Shown: positions 25,577-35,337 of the stretch, one piece after another
Layout of the letters: every line of letters starts with the position of its first letter
How positions within the stretch are numbered: the stretch's first letter is position 1
Source: an uncultured Acidobacteriota bacterium
Lineage (GTDB): Bacteria > Acidobacteriota > UBA6911 > CAINFC01
Assembly (NCBI GenBank): GCA_903847975.1
Contig: CAINFC010000125.1
Coordinates: 1-49,855, forward strand
DNA length: 49,855 nucleotides
Direction: 5' to 3'
Notes under the pieces: generated by a model
Seen by the model: the letters and a program-made list of their open reading frames with translations, nothing else
Told to the model about the DNA's origin: nothing
The model's database searches: none
Translations under genes and position numbers: made by a program

Positions 25577-28500
25577 ATGGTTAATATCCGGCACGACATT
25601 ACCGACAGCCAACGGGTCGCGGAGGTCCCCCCCGCGGCGCACGGCGAATTCGAGCGAGTCTTCGACTTCGTTCCCGACCTGCTGTGCATCGCCGGTGTTG
25701 ACGGCCGCTTTCGCCGCGTGAACAGGGCCTTCTGCAACACCCTGGGCTACACCGCCGAGGAGCTCACCGCCGTACCTTTCGCCATGTTCGTTCACCCGGA
25801 CGACCGGCAGGCCACGGCGCGCGAAATGGCAGCGATTGCGGGAGGAACGGCGACGCTCGCTTTTGAGAACCGCTACCGACACCAGGACGGCACCTACCGC
25901 CTGCTCTCGTGGCGCACCACTTCGCCAGGGCCCGACGGCCTTCTCTATGCGGCGGCGAGGGACATCACCGCGCACCGCCAAGCCCATGAGGACCTCCGCG
26001 CCAGCGAGGAGAGACACCGCACCATCCTGGAGACGGCCATGGACGGCTTCTGGCTGACGGACATGGAGGGGCGGCTGCAGCAGGTCAATCAAGCCTACTG
26101 CAACATGAGCGGCTACAGCCGGCAGGAACTCCTCTCCATGCGCATTGCCGACCTGGAAGCTCTGGAGACCGAAGAGGCGGTAACCGCCCACTTGCGGCTG
26201 CTGCGCGAACGAGGATGGACCCGCTTCCAGAGCAAGCACCGCCACAAAGACGGGCACGTCTTCGATGTCGAGATCAGCGCCCAGTACCGTCCGGAGGAGG
26301 GCGGGAGAAGCGTCGCGTTCCTGCGCGACATAACCGAGCACAAGCAGTCCGAGCGGGCACTCCGCGAGAGTGAGGCCCGCTTCCGCGATGTGGCTATGGC
26401 CCATGCGGGCATCCTCTACGAGGTGAACGCGGAGTTTGTTACTACCCATATCTCCGGTCGGGTCCGGGAAATTCTCGGTTATGGGCCGGACGAGATCCTC
26501 GGCCGCAACCCGGCGTTTGTGATCGATACCGAGGACGGAGAACGGATAGGTAAGCTTATCCGGGGGATCCTCACGACCGGCGCGCCTGTTCGCGACCTCG
26601 AGTACTGGTGCCGCCACAAGGACGGCCGGCGTGTCCGCATCTCCTCGAACGCCCTACCCTTCTTCGCTCCCGAAGGAGGTCTCCTCGGCTTCCGCGGCAG
26701 CCATCTCGATGTCACCGAGCGCTACTGGTCGCGGCACCGGCGGGAGGTGCTGCTGAAAATCCAGGAGATGCGTAATGAACCCGACGAAGTCATATCGGCG
26801 GTGCTGTGCGAAGCGTGCGCTCTCCAGGCCGATAGCCCTATGGGATTTTTCGGCATGATCGAGCCGGACGGGGCAGCCATGATCGCCCACGTGTGGTCGC
26901 CCGGCGCAATGGCCGACTGTAGCGTGCCGGAGAAGCCTCTCCGCTTCTCGCTCAAAGGGGCCGGATTGTGGGCCGATCCCATCCGCCGGCGCGAGCCGAT
27001 CATCGTCAACGACTATTCCTCGGCGCCGGGGAGGGGCGGGGTGCCGGAGGGCCATGTGCCGATTTCCCGGTATATGGGCGTACCGGTTGTGTGGGACCAG
27101 CGGGTGATCGCTGTGGTGGGCGTCGCCAACAAGGCCGTCCAGTACGAGAAGAATGACATGGCTCGGGTGGGGCTGTTGGCCGCGTCTGCGGCCGACTTCC
27201 TCGCCACCCGCCGCGCGGAGCGCGAAATGCGCCACAACGAGTACCTCTTCCGCACTTTCGTCGACTTTACCGCCGACTGGGAGTGCTGGTGCATGCCCGA
27301 CGGATCGCACATCTACGACTCACCGTCGTGCGAGGCCATCACGGGTTACACGGCGGCCGAGTTCGTTGCGGATCCTAAATTGGTGGCCCGCATCGTCCAT
27401 CCTGAGGACGGCGAGTTGTTTGCGGCCCACAGGTGTTTGGCGGGAGAAACTTCCTGCGGCGATTTATCGCTGGAGTTCCGCATCCTCCGCCGTGATGGAG
27501 AGGTGCGGTGGATCCAGCACGTCTGCCGGCCGGTGTTCGCCGAGGACAGAACCGTCACTGGTCGACGTATCTCCAACCGGGACATCACCTTACAGAAGCA
27601 CCAGGAGGCGGAGATACGCCTTCAGGCACTGGTCCTCGACCAAATCCACGACCAGGTGATTGTGACGGACACAGCCGGCACGATCACTTTCGTCAACCAG
27701 GCACAAGTCCGCGCCCTCGGACGACCCAAGGAGGATTTCCTGGGCCGCTCGATCGTCATGTTGGGCGAAGACTCCGCGAAGGGCGCTATCCAGCGGGAGA
27801 TTCTGGAGGCCACTCTCCGTGACGGTTCCTGGCAGGGCGAAGTCGTGAACTTCGCCGCGGACGGTAGTGCGCGCCACCTGCTGTGCCGAACCGATGCTGT
27901 CCGCGATGCCTCGGGCGCTCCGGTAGCCCTCTGCGGTATCGCAACGGATATCACCGAGCGCAAGCGGGCCGAGGAGGCCTTGCAAAAGAGCGAGGCCAGC
28001 CTGCTGGAGGCGGAGCGCGTGGCCCACGTCGGGCATTGGACGTGGGATTTCGGATCGAGCCGAGTTAGCTGGTCCGACGAGATGAAGCGCATTTTCGGGC
28101 TGGACCCAGCCGACTATGGCGGCGATCTCGAGAAGGTCATCGCCCATTCCATCCACCCTGACGATCGCGCCGCGGTCCGCCACGCCAACGAGGCGGTCTG
28201 GCATGGCGGCGGACCCGAACCCCTCGAGTACCGTGTGGTTCGGCCGGACGGGTCGGTTCGGGTCGTGCTGGCGACACCGGGCGAGCGCGTCGCGAATGAC
28301 GATGGCAGGATCCTCCGGTTATCCGGCGTGGTTCTCGATATCACGGACATGCGGCGTGCCGAGGAGGCACTCCGCCGGAGCGAGACGCTCCACCGGGATC
28401 TCTTGCAGGCAATGCCGGACGTCGTCATGCGCTTCGACCGAGAGGGCCGCCACCTCTATGTTTCGGACAACGTAGGGGAGGTCGCGGGAATCCCCGCTCC

Positions 28501-30262
28501 GGCTTTCCTGGGCCGGACGCACCGAGACCTTGGCTTCCCCTCGGAATTGTGCGAGTTCTGGGAGGACACCATCCAGCGCGCCTTCGATCTTGGCCAGCGG
28601 GTCGAGACTGAGTTTGTCTTTGCCGGAGTCTCCGGGGATATGGCTTTCAACTGGCGCCTGGTACCCGAGCGCGACTCCGACGGTCAGGTTCGGTCGGTGC
28701 TCTCGATCAGCCGGGATGTGACGGCCCATCGAAAGGCCGAGCGCGACTATCAGACACTCGTACGGGAGATGCCATCGGGTATCGCCCTCCACGAGATGCT
28801 CTTCGACGACCAAGGCCGGGCCGTTGACTACCGTTTCCTGGCCGTGAACCCCGCCTTTGAGCGCATGACGGGCCTTCACGCCGACGACGTGGTCGGCAAA
28901 CGCGTTCGGGAACTGATTCCCGGGTTGGAGCCCCGCTGGATCGAAACCTACGCCCGGGTGGTTGCCACCGGCGAGCCGACCCATCTCACGGATTACAGCC
29001 AGGACCTGGACCGCCATTACTCCGTGACCGCCTTTCGCCCGGCACCAGGCCAGTTTGTGTGCGTCATCGACGACATTACGCAGAGCAAGCGGGTCGAGGC
29101 CGAGAGGGCCGATCTGGAGGCACGCCTCACCCAGGCCCAGAAGATGGAGTCTATCGGCCGGCTCGCCGGTGGAATTGCCCACGACTTTAACAATCAGCTC
29201 ACCGTCATCATGGGCCTTGTCGAGATGGTCCTGCAGGGCATGCCGCCGGACAACCCCATCGTGTCCGACCTTCACGACGTCCTCAAAGCGTCCGAGCGAT
29301 CTGCCGCTCTCACGAAGCAACTCCTCGCCTTCGCACGCAAGCAGGTCATCAGCCCTAAGGTCATCCTCCTGGATGAGACGATCGAGGGCCTGCTGAAGAT
29401 GATCCGCCGCCTCATCGGCGAGGACATCGAGCTTGCCTGGCAGCCCGGGTGCAGTCTCTGGCGGGTGAATATGGACCCCTCCCAGATCGACCAGGTCTTG
29501 GTCAACCTGTGTGTGAACGCCCGAGACGCCATCGCCGGCGTGGGCCGGATTACCATCGAGACGGCGAACGTTTCCGTGGGTCTGGACCAATGCCTGCGCA
29601 ACCAGGACGCCATCGAAGGCGACTATGTGCGACTGAGCGTCACCGACACCGGATGTGGCATGAATGAGGAGACCCTGGCGCTGATTTTCGAGCCCTTCTT
29701 CACGACGAAGGGGCTCGCACGGGGTACGGGATTGGGGCTGGCGACGGTATACGGAATCGTCCGGCAGAATACGGGCTTCGTCGAAGTCCGTAGCATGGTG
29801 GGAACGGGGTCGACCTTCGAGGTTTACATCCCAAGGCATTTCGGGGAGGGAGGCGCGGCATCCCCGACAGAGGCGACCGCTCCTGCGCCTCGCGGTCGGG
29901 AGACGCTGCTGTTTGTCGAGGACGAACCCAGCCTTCTGGCTCTGTCGGAGCGGCACCTCCGATATCTGGGCTACACGGTCCTTTCCGCAGCCACGCCGGA
30001 GGCTGCCCTTGCCCTGGGGCTGAAACACGGCACCGAGATCCGCCTGCTGGTCACCGATGTAATCATGCCGGGAATGACGGGACAGGAGCTGGCCACGAGG
30101 CTGCTTTCCCAATTTCCGGAGTTGCGATGCCTCTTTGTATCGGGCTACACGGCCGACATTCTCGACAGGCGCGGCCTGCTTCCCCCGGGCATGCACCTCC
30201 TAACGAAGCCGTACAAGGTCCGGGACCTGGCGGCGAAGGTCCGTCAGATTCTCGAAGCGTGA
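25577..30262 (+). CDS. Soluble multi-PAS/GAF hybrid histidine kinase with C-terminal REC
   Basis: A 1561-residue cytoplasmic protein with no membrane segment. By motif spacing it has three PAS domains (about 21-128, 148-256, 271-381), a GAF domain (393-541) and five more PAS domains (556-671, 681-795, 814-928, 938-1054, 1058-1171). A HisKA box HDFNN (His about 1201), HATPase and REC (Asp about 1493, VTDVIMPGMTG) follow. The first residues, NIRHDITDSQR, already look like the end of a PAS domain, so the N-terminus may be truncated or start upstream. Codon use is richer in GCG/CGC and GAG than in neighbours, suggesting transfer. No dedicated partner adjoins it. Confidence 0.88.
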   Translation: MVNIRHDITDSQRVAEVPPAAHGEFERVFDFVPDLLCIAGVDGRFRRVNRAFCNTLGYTAEELTAVPFAMFVHPDDRQATAREMAAIAGGTATLAFENRYRHQDGTYRLLSWRTTSPGPDGLLYAAARDITAHRQAHEDLRASEERHRTILETAMDGFWLTDMEGRLQQVNQAYCNMSGYSRQELLSMRIADLEALETEEAVTAHLRLLRERGWTRFQSKHRHKDGHVFDVEISAQYRPEEGGRSVAFLRDITEHKQSERALRESEARFRDVAMAHAGILYEVNAEFVTTHISGRVREILGYGPDEILGRNPAFVIDTEDGERIGKLIRGILTTGAPVRDLEYWCRHKDGRRVRISSNALPFFAPEGGLLGFRGSHLDVTERYWSRHRREVLLKIQEMRNEPDEVISAVLCEACALQADSPMGFFGMIEPDGAAMIAHVWSPGAMADCSVPEKPLRFSLKGAGLWADPIRRREPIIVNDYSSAPGRGGVPEGHVPISRYMGVPVVWDQRVIAVVGVANKAVQYEKNDMARVGLLAASAADFLATRRAEREMRHNEYLFRTFVDFTADWECWCMPDGSHIYDSPSCEAITGYTAAEFVADPKLVARIVHPEDGELFAAHRCLAGETSCGDLSLEFRILRRDGEVRWIQHVCRPVFAEDRTVTGRRISNRDITLQKHQEAEIRLQALVLDQIHDQVIVTDTAGTITFVNQAQVRALGRPKEDFLGRSIVMLGEDSAKGAIQREILEATLRDGSWQGEVVNFAADGSARHLLCRTDAVRDASGAPVALCGIATDITERKRAEEALQKSEASLLEAERVAHVGHWTWDFGSSRVSWSDEMKRIFGLDPADYGGDLEKVIAHSIHPDDRAAVRHANEAVWHGGGPEPLEYRVVRPDGSVRVVLATPGERVANDDGRILRLSGVVLDITDMRRAEEALRRSETLHRDLLQAMPDVVMRFDREGRHLYVSDNVGEVAGIPAPAFLGRTHRDLGFPSELCEFWEDTIQRAFDLGQRVETEFVFAGVSGDMAFNWRLVPERDSDGQVRSVLSISRDVTAHRKAERDYQTLVREMPSGIALHEMLFDDQGRAVDYRFLAVNPAFERMTGLHADDVVGKRVRELIPGLEPRWIETYARVVATGEPTHLTDYSQDLDRHYSVTAFRPAPGQFVCVIDDITQSKRVEAERADLEARLTQAQKMESIGRLAGGIAHDFNNQLTVIMGLVEMVLQGMPPDNPIVSDLHDVLKASERSAALTKQLLAFARKQVISPKVILLDETIEGLLKMIRRLIGEDIELAWQPGCSLWRVNMDPSQIDQVLVNLCVNARDAIAGVGRITIETANVSVGLDQCLRNQDAIEGDYVRLSVTDTGCGMNEETLALIFEPFFTTKGLARGTGLGLATVYGIVRQNTGFVEVRSMVGTGSTFEVYIPRHFGEGGAASPTEATAPAPRGRETLLFVEDEPSLLALSERHLRYLGYTVLSAATPEAALALGLKHGTEIRLLVTDVIMPGMTGQELATRLLSQFPELRCLFVSGYTADILDRRGLLPPGMHLLTKPYKVRDLAAKVRQILEA

Positions 30263-30644
30263 GGCGCTCTGTGCCGGCCCTCTGAGATTCGAGGATCCGG
30301 ACCCGACACGAATCTCCCGTTACTTTCCGGACAGGCTGCCGGGAATCCAGCCGGGCAGGCGGCATTTTTCGCACCCGCCCCGGGACACCGTTTGACGCTC
30401 GGCAGACCGCCGAATCTCTTCCGACGCCCCCCCTTCTTCTCCTTGGATGCTTGATTTCGTTGGCAAGAGGTCGTATACTTGAAGCACGGACAAAAGACGT
30501 GGATAACCGAAAAGTTATCCATTATTGACTTCCCGGCAGACAACAGACAAAGCGACTCAGAAATCGGTGGGCGACCTTCCTGAGCTCCGTTCTGTTTAAT
30601 TCACAGGGAGATGGGATTTTGAATCCCAGGGATTTTCCAGGACA
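30263..30644. other. Intergenic region with an operator-like palindrome
   Basis: There is no gene. TGGATAAC-CGAAAA-GTTATCCA (30500-30521) is a perfect eight-base inverted repeat 124 bases before the TonB-receptor start. Each half resembles a DnaA box, but the symmetric layout is more like a regulator site. A GC-rich imperfect hairpin followed by ATTTTT lies near 30330-30366 and could end the kinase transcript. Confidence 0.45.
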
Positions 30645-33600
30645 ATGAAACGCTGGCTGGTCAAGTTACTTCAAAGCAGTTGCTGGACTGCCTTACTGGT
30701 CATGACGGCCGCCTCATTTTTACCGGGGCAGGTTGTCTCCATCCGGCTGGAAGGGGTGGTGAGCGATCCGAGTCAGGCTGTGGTCCCGGGCGCAGCGGCC
30801 ACCGCCAGAAACGTCGCCACCAACATCTCCTACCAGGCCGTCACCAACGAGGCGGGGCGGTATGTCTTCGTCACGCTGCCGCCGGGACCCTACTCCCTGA
30901 CCGTATCCCTGCCCGGCTTCAAGAAGGCCGTGCGCGACGGCATCGCTTTGAAAGTGGGCGACGCGATTACCATCAACATGATCCTCGAGCCGGGAGGGAC
31001 CCACGAGATCGTAACCGTGACGGAGCAGGCCCCCTTGCTGGACCAGACCACGGCCAAGCTGGGAGCGGTAATCGAACATCGGCAGACGCAGGAATTGCCG
31101 CTGCCGGACCGCAACACCCTCATGTTGTACTACCTGGCGTCCGGCATGAACGTTTACGATCGCATGGCAGGCAGCGGCAGCCAGCAGCAGGTCGGCGGTG
31201 CGGATGGCCTGGCGCCCCACACCGGCAACACCAAGGTCGAAGGGGTCTTCGCGAGTCATGCCGACTTCGACTTCTCGCCGGCGGACATAGCAGTTCCCAT
31301 ACCGCAGGAAGCGATGGGAGAATATCGCATTACTACCTCCGGCGGGCTACCCGATACCGGTCGCGGATCGGGCGCACAGGTTTCCGTTTCCCTCAAATCC
31401 GGGACCAACAATTTTCACGGCTCGCTGTTCGAATTCAACCGCAACGAGGCCTACAACGCCAATACCTTTTTTAATAATCGGGCCGGCACTCCGCGGTCGT
31501 CTTTCAAGCGCAATCAATTCGGGTGGAGCCTCGGCGGGCCGATCATCCGGAATCGCACCTTCTTCTTCGGCACCATGGAATGGGACCGTCGCAAAGCGTC
31601 TTCCGTCCAAAACTACACCGTCTACACACAGACTTTGCGCGACGGCATTTTCCGTTACCATACGCAAGGTCCAAACTCCGGGTCGAATGTCGACGGCAGC
31701 GGAAATCCGCGCGTGCCTTTCGGAACCATCAACCTCCTCACGGTGGACCCGACGCGCCAGGGCAAAGACACTTTCTTCCTGCCGAAGCTATTGGCAGCCA
31801 TGCCTCTGCCCAATAATTACGATGTCGGCGACGGCTTCAATCTGGGCGGTTACCGTTTTCTGGCGCCGGCCAGCACCCCTTCCGACCAACAGTTGTTCAA
31901 GATCGATCATAAGTTTTCGGCCCGTCATCAGCTGGCGATTTCGGCCTCAAGATCGGTGATCACGGTTCCCTACAACTTTCTGATTACCGGGAAACCGGGA
32001 GAAATTTACCAGACCCGCAAGAGAGGCATACAGCTGCGCCTGGTCTCAACCTTCACGACCCGGTTTATCAACGAGTTGAGCGTCGGCGGCAATCGCGTGT
32101 GGTTCAAAAGCCGGGTGCAGACGGATCAGGAAACCCCGACCGGCGGTGTTTACCCCAGCGGATTGAGCGGCAATTACCTTTATGTACAAAACCGCGGGCT
32201 CCAAAGTAATCCCGGTGTCAACCTGGGTTTCTCCGACGGAGTGACCTGGATTAAAGGGAACCACACCATGAGCTTCGGCGGAGAAAGCTGGCTGCAAACC
32301 CTGAATATCAAGGTTGGCGCCGGAGGATGGCCATCCATAGACACTTCCAATGCGAGCAATCCGGCCAATGTACCCGCGCTGCCCGGCCTCAACCCTACGG
32401 ATCGAGGCCGGGCTCAGCAACTGACCAACGACCTCACCGGCGCCATCGGCAACATCCGCCAGAGTTTCTTCCTCACCGATAAAACCGGTTACGCTCCCTA
32501 CGGTCCTTCGTACATGCCCATCCATAATGTCGAATGGTCCCTGTACATGCAGGACCTCTGGAAGGTAATGCCGAATTTCTCGTTGAGCCTGGGCTGGCGT
32601 TTCGAGGTGCTGCCCCTCGGATACATGGCCAACGACATCTACATACAGCCGGTGGGCGGCGTTGCCGGGGCGCTGGGCATCCAGGGACCGACGGGACAGC
32701 CGACCCGCTTCGGCCTGGTTGCCGATAAGGGCCGCGCGGCCCATCCCACCGACAGGAATAACTTTGCGCCGTATCTGGGTTTCTCCTGGGACCCATTCGC
32801 AAAAGGCAGGACGACGATCAGCGGCTATTACCGGATCTCCTATGACCGCTCCATGTTGATTACCCAGGCGTTATTCTCCAGTATCAATTACGGCGCCACC
32901 ACCACGGTAACTCTCAATCCGTTCGCGCGACTGTCGGATCCCAACCTCTATAAAACCATCCTTCCGATTCCCGTACCGCAGGTCTTTGCTCCCCTGGGCT
33001 TCACGCGCGACAGCACGGCTTACGCTCTGGACCCCAACCTGGCAACGCCTTATGTGCAGGGCTGGTCTCTGCGGATCGGACAGCAGGTGGGCAGGAATTG
33101 GAACGTCGAAGCGGCTTACGTCGGCAACCACGCTGTCGGCCAATGGCAGGCTCCGAACCTGAATCAGGTCGAAATGCGGAAAAACGGTTTCCTCGACGCG
33201 TTCAAGATCGCCCAAGGCAACCTGGCCCAAAACGGCAGCCCCACCAAAGGAGCGAGCCTGGGCAGCCTGACATCCCTGTTTACCCTGATACCCTCCAGCC
33301 AATTTACCTTGATTGCCCAGGGGCAGGCGGCCGCACTGGCCAACTTTCTCGACACAACCCCTCTGACGACCGGGAATCGAGGCGGATTGATCGAGCTGGC
33401 CGGGCTTCCGGCGACCTTCTTCCGCTTCAATCCTCAAGTCCTCCATTTGAACGTGATCGGCAACACCTCCCATTCCACCTATGATGCTCTGAAACTGAGC
33501 GTTACCAGGCGGTTCGCCGCCGGTTTGTTTCTGCAGGGAAACTATACCCTCGCCAAGGGCTTTACCAATTATGTTCCCAACCAGAGTGTCCAATTTGCTT

Positions 33601-34214
33601 ATCGCGATAATGCCAATCCGCATCTCGACAAGGCGCTCTCGCCCTATAACGCCCTTCACACAGTGGTCGCCAACTGGCTGTACGAACTGCCTTTCGGCAA
33701 GGACAAACGGTTCCTCCATGGGACGTCCCGCCTCCTGCAGGGCTTCCTCGGCGGATGGCAGGTCAATGGGATCTTCAACTGGGCTACCGGCCGCCCGCTA
33801 GCGATTACGACCAACAGGGCCTACCTCAATCAAAATGTCGCCAGCACTCCGAACTTCAGCGGCGATCGCTTCGATCTGTCGAAACCTTTCGACGACGGAT
33901 CCCGGATCATTACCCTTACGCCCGCCCGGCAGGCGCAATTGAGCAATCCGGGTCCCGGCGAGGCCGGGAACCTGCCGAGGTACTCTCTACGCGGTCCCGG
34001 AATCGTTACTTTCGACATGAGCATGTTTAAGAACTTCCCGGTGGAACTGGCCGGCCGAGGGATAAAGGCTCAATTCCGCCTGGAACTGTTCAATGTTTTC
34101 AACAAGGTGAACTTCCTGAATCCCAACGTGGATATCAATAGCGGAAGTTTCGGCGTGGTCACCAGCGCCTGGTCGCCCAGAATGGGACAGATTGCACTGA
34201 AGATCCTGTTCTAG
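30645..34214 (+). CDS. Oar-like TonB-dependent outer-membrane receptor
   Basis: A 1189-residue protein. A signal peptide (about 1-29) is followed by a carboxypeptidase-regulatory-like domain (about 33-115, with GVVSDPSQAVVPGA and YVFVTLPPGPYSL). Then come a plug (about 125-250, with QELPLPDRN and VSLKSGTNNFHGSLFEF) and a long beta-barrel ending in LKILF with terminal Phe. This layout is abundant in Acidobacteriota, where such receptors are thought to import oligosaccharides or peptides. No SusD-like lipoprotein is beside it. The ribosome site is weak. The palindrome at 30500-30521 may regulate it. A GH78 relic lies downstream. Confidence 0.93.
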   Translation: MKRWLVKLLQSSCWTALLVMTAASFLPGQVVSIRLEGVVSDPSQAVVPGAAATARNVATNISYQAVTNEAGRYVFVTLPPGPYSLTVSLPGFKKAVRDGIALKVGDAITINMILEPGGTHEIVTVTEQAPLLDQTTAKLGAVIEHRQTQELPLPDRNTLMLYYLASGMNVYDRMAGSGSQQQVGGADGLAPHTGNTKVEGVFASHADFDFSPADIAVPIPQEAMGEYRITTSGGLPDTGRGSGAQVSVSLKSGTNNFHGSLFEFNRNEAYNANTFFNNRAGTPRSSFKRNQFGWSLGGPIIRNRTFFFGTMEWDRRKASSVQNYTVYTQTLRDGIFRYHTQGPNSGSNVDGSGNPRVPFGTINLLTVDPTRQGKDTFFLPKLLAAMPLPNNYDVGDGFNLGGYRFLAPASTPSDQQLFKIDHKFSARHQLAISASRSVITVPYNFLITGKPGEIYQTRKRGIQLRLVSTFTTRFINELSVGGNRVWFKSRVQTDQETPTGGVYPSGLSGNYLYVQNRGLQSNPGVNLGFSDGVTWIKGNHTMSFGGESWLQTLNIKVGAGGWPSIDTSNASNPANVPALPGLNPTDRGRAQQLTNDLTGAIGNIRQSFFLTDKTGYAPYGPSYMPIHNVEWSLYMQDLWKVMPNFSLSLGWRFEVLPLGYMANDIYIQPVGGVAGALGIQGPTGQPTRFGLVADKGRAAHPTDRNNFAPYLGFSWDPFAKGRTTISGYYRISYDRSMLITQALFSSINYGATTTVTLNPFARLSDPNLYKTILPIPVPQVFAPLGFTRDSTAYALDPNLATPYVQGWSLRIGQQVGRNWNVEAAYVGNHAVGQWQAPNLNQVEMRKNGFLDAFKIAQGNLAQNGSPTKGASLGSLTSLFTLIPSSQFTLIAQGQAAALANFLDTTPLTTGNRGGLIELAGLPATFFRFNPQVLHLNVIGNTSHSTYDALKLSVTRRFAAGLFLQGNYTLAKGFTNYVPNQSVQFAYRDNANPHLDKALSPYNALHTVVANWLYELPFGKDKRFLHGTSRLLQGFLGGWQVNGIFNWATGRPLAITTNRAYLNQNVASTPNFSGDRFDLSKPFDDGSRIITLTPARQAQLSNPGPGEAGNLPRYSLRGPGIVTFDMSMFKNFPVELAGRGIKAQFRLELFNVFNKVNFLNPNVDINSGSFGVVTSAWSPRMGQIALKILF

Positions 34215-34291
34215 CCCGCCGCCATTCCCTGTCGTGGCTCGGCAAACCGGCGCTTCGGCATAGCCAATATCTTCCTGGTTTTACAGAGGAA

Positions 34292-34345
34292 TCCTGGACA
34301 TCCAAAGGACTCCTGGACATCCAATAAGGCCTCCTGGACATCCAA
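34292..34345 (+). repeat. Three tandem copies of TCCTGGACATCCAA
   Basis: Identical 14-mers start at 34292, 34311 and 34332 (periods 19 and 21 bases, about two helical turns). The third ends on the A of the ATG that opens the GH78 relic. They could be regulator sites on one DNA face or a local duplication made during the deletion of the rhamnosidase gene. Confidence 0.8.
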
Positions 34346-35178
34346 TGACTAAGGTGAACCGGCTGTGGTCCAACCTGGTCTGGTCCAATATCGACAGTTT
34401 TCCGACCATTCCCACCGATTGCCCGCAGCGCAACGAGCGCATGGGCTGGTCGGGGGACATCAGCGTTTTTTCCCGGACGGCAACTTATGGTTCCCAGGCC
34501 GGGCCGTTCCTGGCGCGCCCCATGAAGGCCATGCGCGATGTGCAGTCTGCGGCCGGACGCTTTGCGGATGTGGCCCCGGTCGGGGACAGCTTCGGAGGCC
34601 TCCTCTGGGGCAGCGCCGGCATCGTCGTACCCTGGGAAGCCGGTCAGCATTGCCGGGACCGAAGGCTGCTGGAGGAAAACCATAAGACCATGGCGGCTTG
34701 CCTGTCTTACCTGGAAACCGCCGTCGATCCCAGGACAGGCATCAGCTCCGACTCGCAGCCTGGAGACTGGCTCGGACCGCAGAATAATCAGCTGGGCTCC
34801 GCCTTCCTGGCGTCCGCCTATCGTGTCTGTGACCTGGCGATCATGGCCCGGGTGGCCGGCATTCCTGAACTGCCTTCGGAGGAGTCGAAATACCGGGAGC
34901 TCTATTTACGGCGCAAGGAGCTGTTTAACAGGACCTTGTTGAGCAGAGACCGGAAAGCCCCGGGGCTGATCGGCGGCCGGCGCGGCTTCGGCGGTCAGGT
35001 GGCAGTTCCGCCGGAACGGAAGCCGGCCGGATCCGCCGAGGAGATCATGGAAGAAGGCCGGGCGGCATCCGGGGCGGTGGCAGTGACCTTCCGCAAGTAC
35101 GACCGCGGCAAGGCGGTGTTTGAGCTGCAATCCGGAGAATACCGGTTCACCGTGCCCTACCGGAATCCGGGCCGCTGA
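34345..35178 (+). pseudogene. Internally deleted GH78 alpha-L-rhamnosidase
   Basis: The frame stays open for 277 residues but covers only parts of the enzyme. It opens in mid-domain with NLVWSNIDSFPTIPTDCPQR and ERMGWSGDISVFSRTATY, a GH78 core signature. It continues through DVAPVG.., LWGSAGIVVPWEA and QPGDWLGP to about residue 210. It then jumps to the C-terminal beta-sandwich end, AVFELQSGEYRFTVP. The N-terminal domains, much of the (alpha/alpha)6 barrel and the signal peptide are missing. Because the frame is open it might be translated, but activity is very unlikely. Confidence 0.75.
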
Positions 35179-35288
35179 GCCTTGCTTCGACAACAGCCAT
35201 CTTTGTGGATTCGCTCTAACAGGTAAAACGATTCCCGCAAGGGAACAGCCACAGGATCAACCTGGCTGCCCTTCCGCTAAAAAACCAG

Positions 35289-35318
35289 TTGACGGCTTTT
35301 CGTGTCTTGGGTTAGATT
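35289..35318 (+). promoter_or_regulatory. Putative promoter of the AAA_14 ATPase gene
   Basis: TTGACG (35289-35294) and TAGATT (35313-35318) lie 18 bases apart, 20 bases before the ATG at 35338. A start at 35368 would leave a 50-base leader. Confidence 0.4.
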
Positions 35319-35337
35319 ATGCCGAGGCAATTTGCAT

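Noticed and set aside
30500-30521. Chromosomal origin, because the half-sites resemble DnaA boxes
   Set aside because: Only two boxes in an exact dyad are present, with no dnaA, dnaN or AT-rich element nearby.
34292-34345. Plasmid-type replication iterons
   Set aside because: There are only three copies, no rep gene, no AT-rich unwinding region, and the surroundings are chromosomal.
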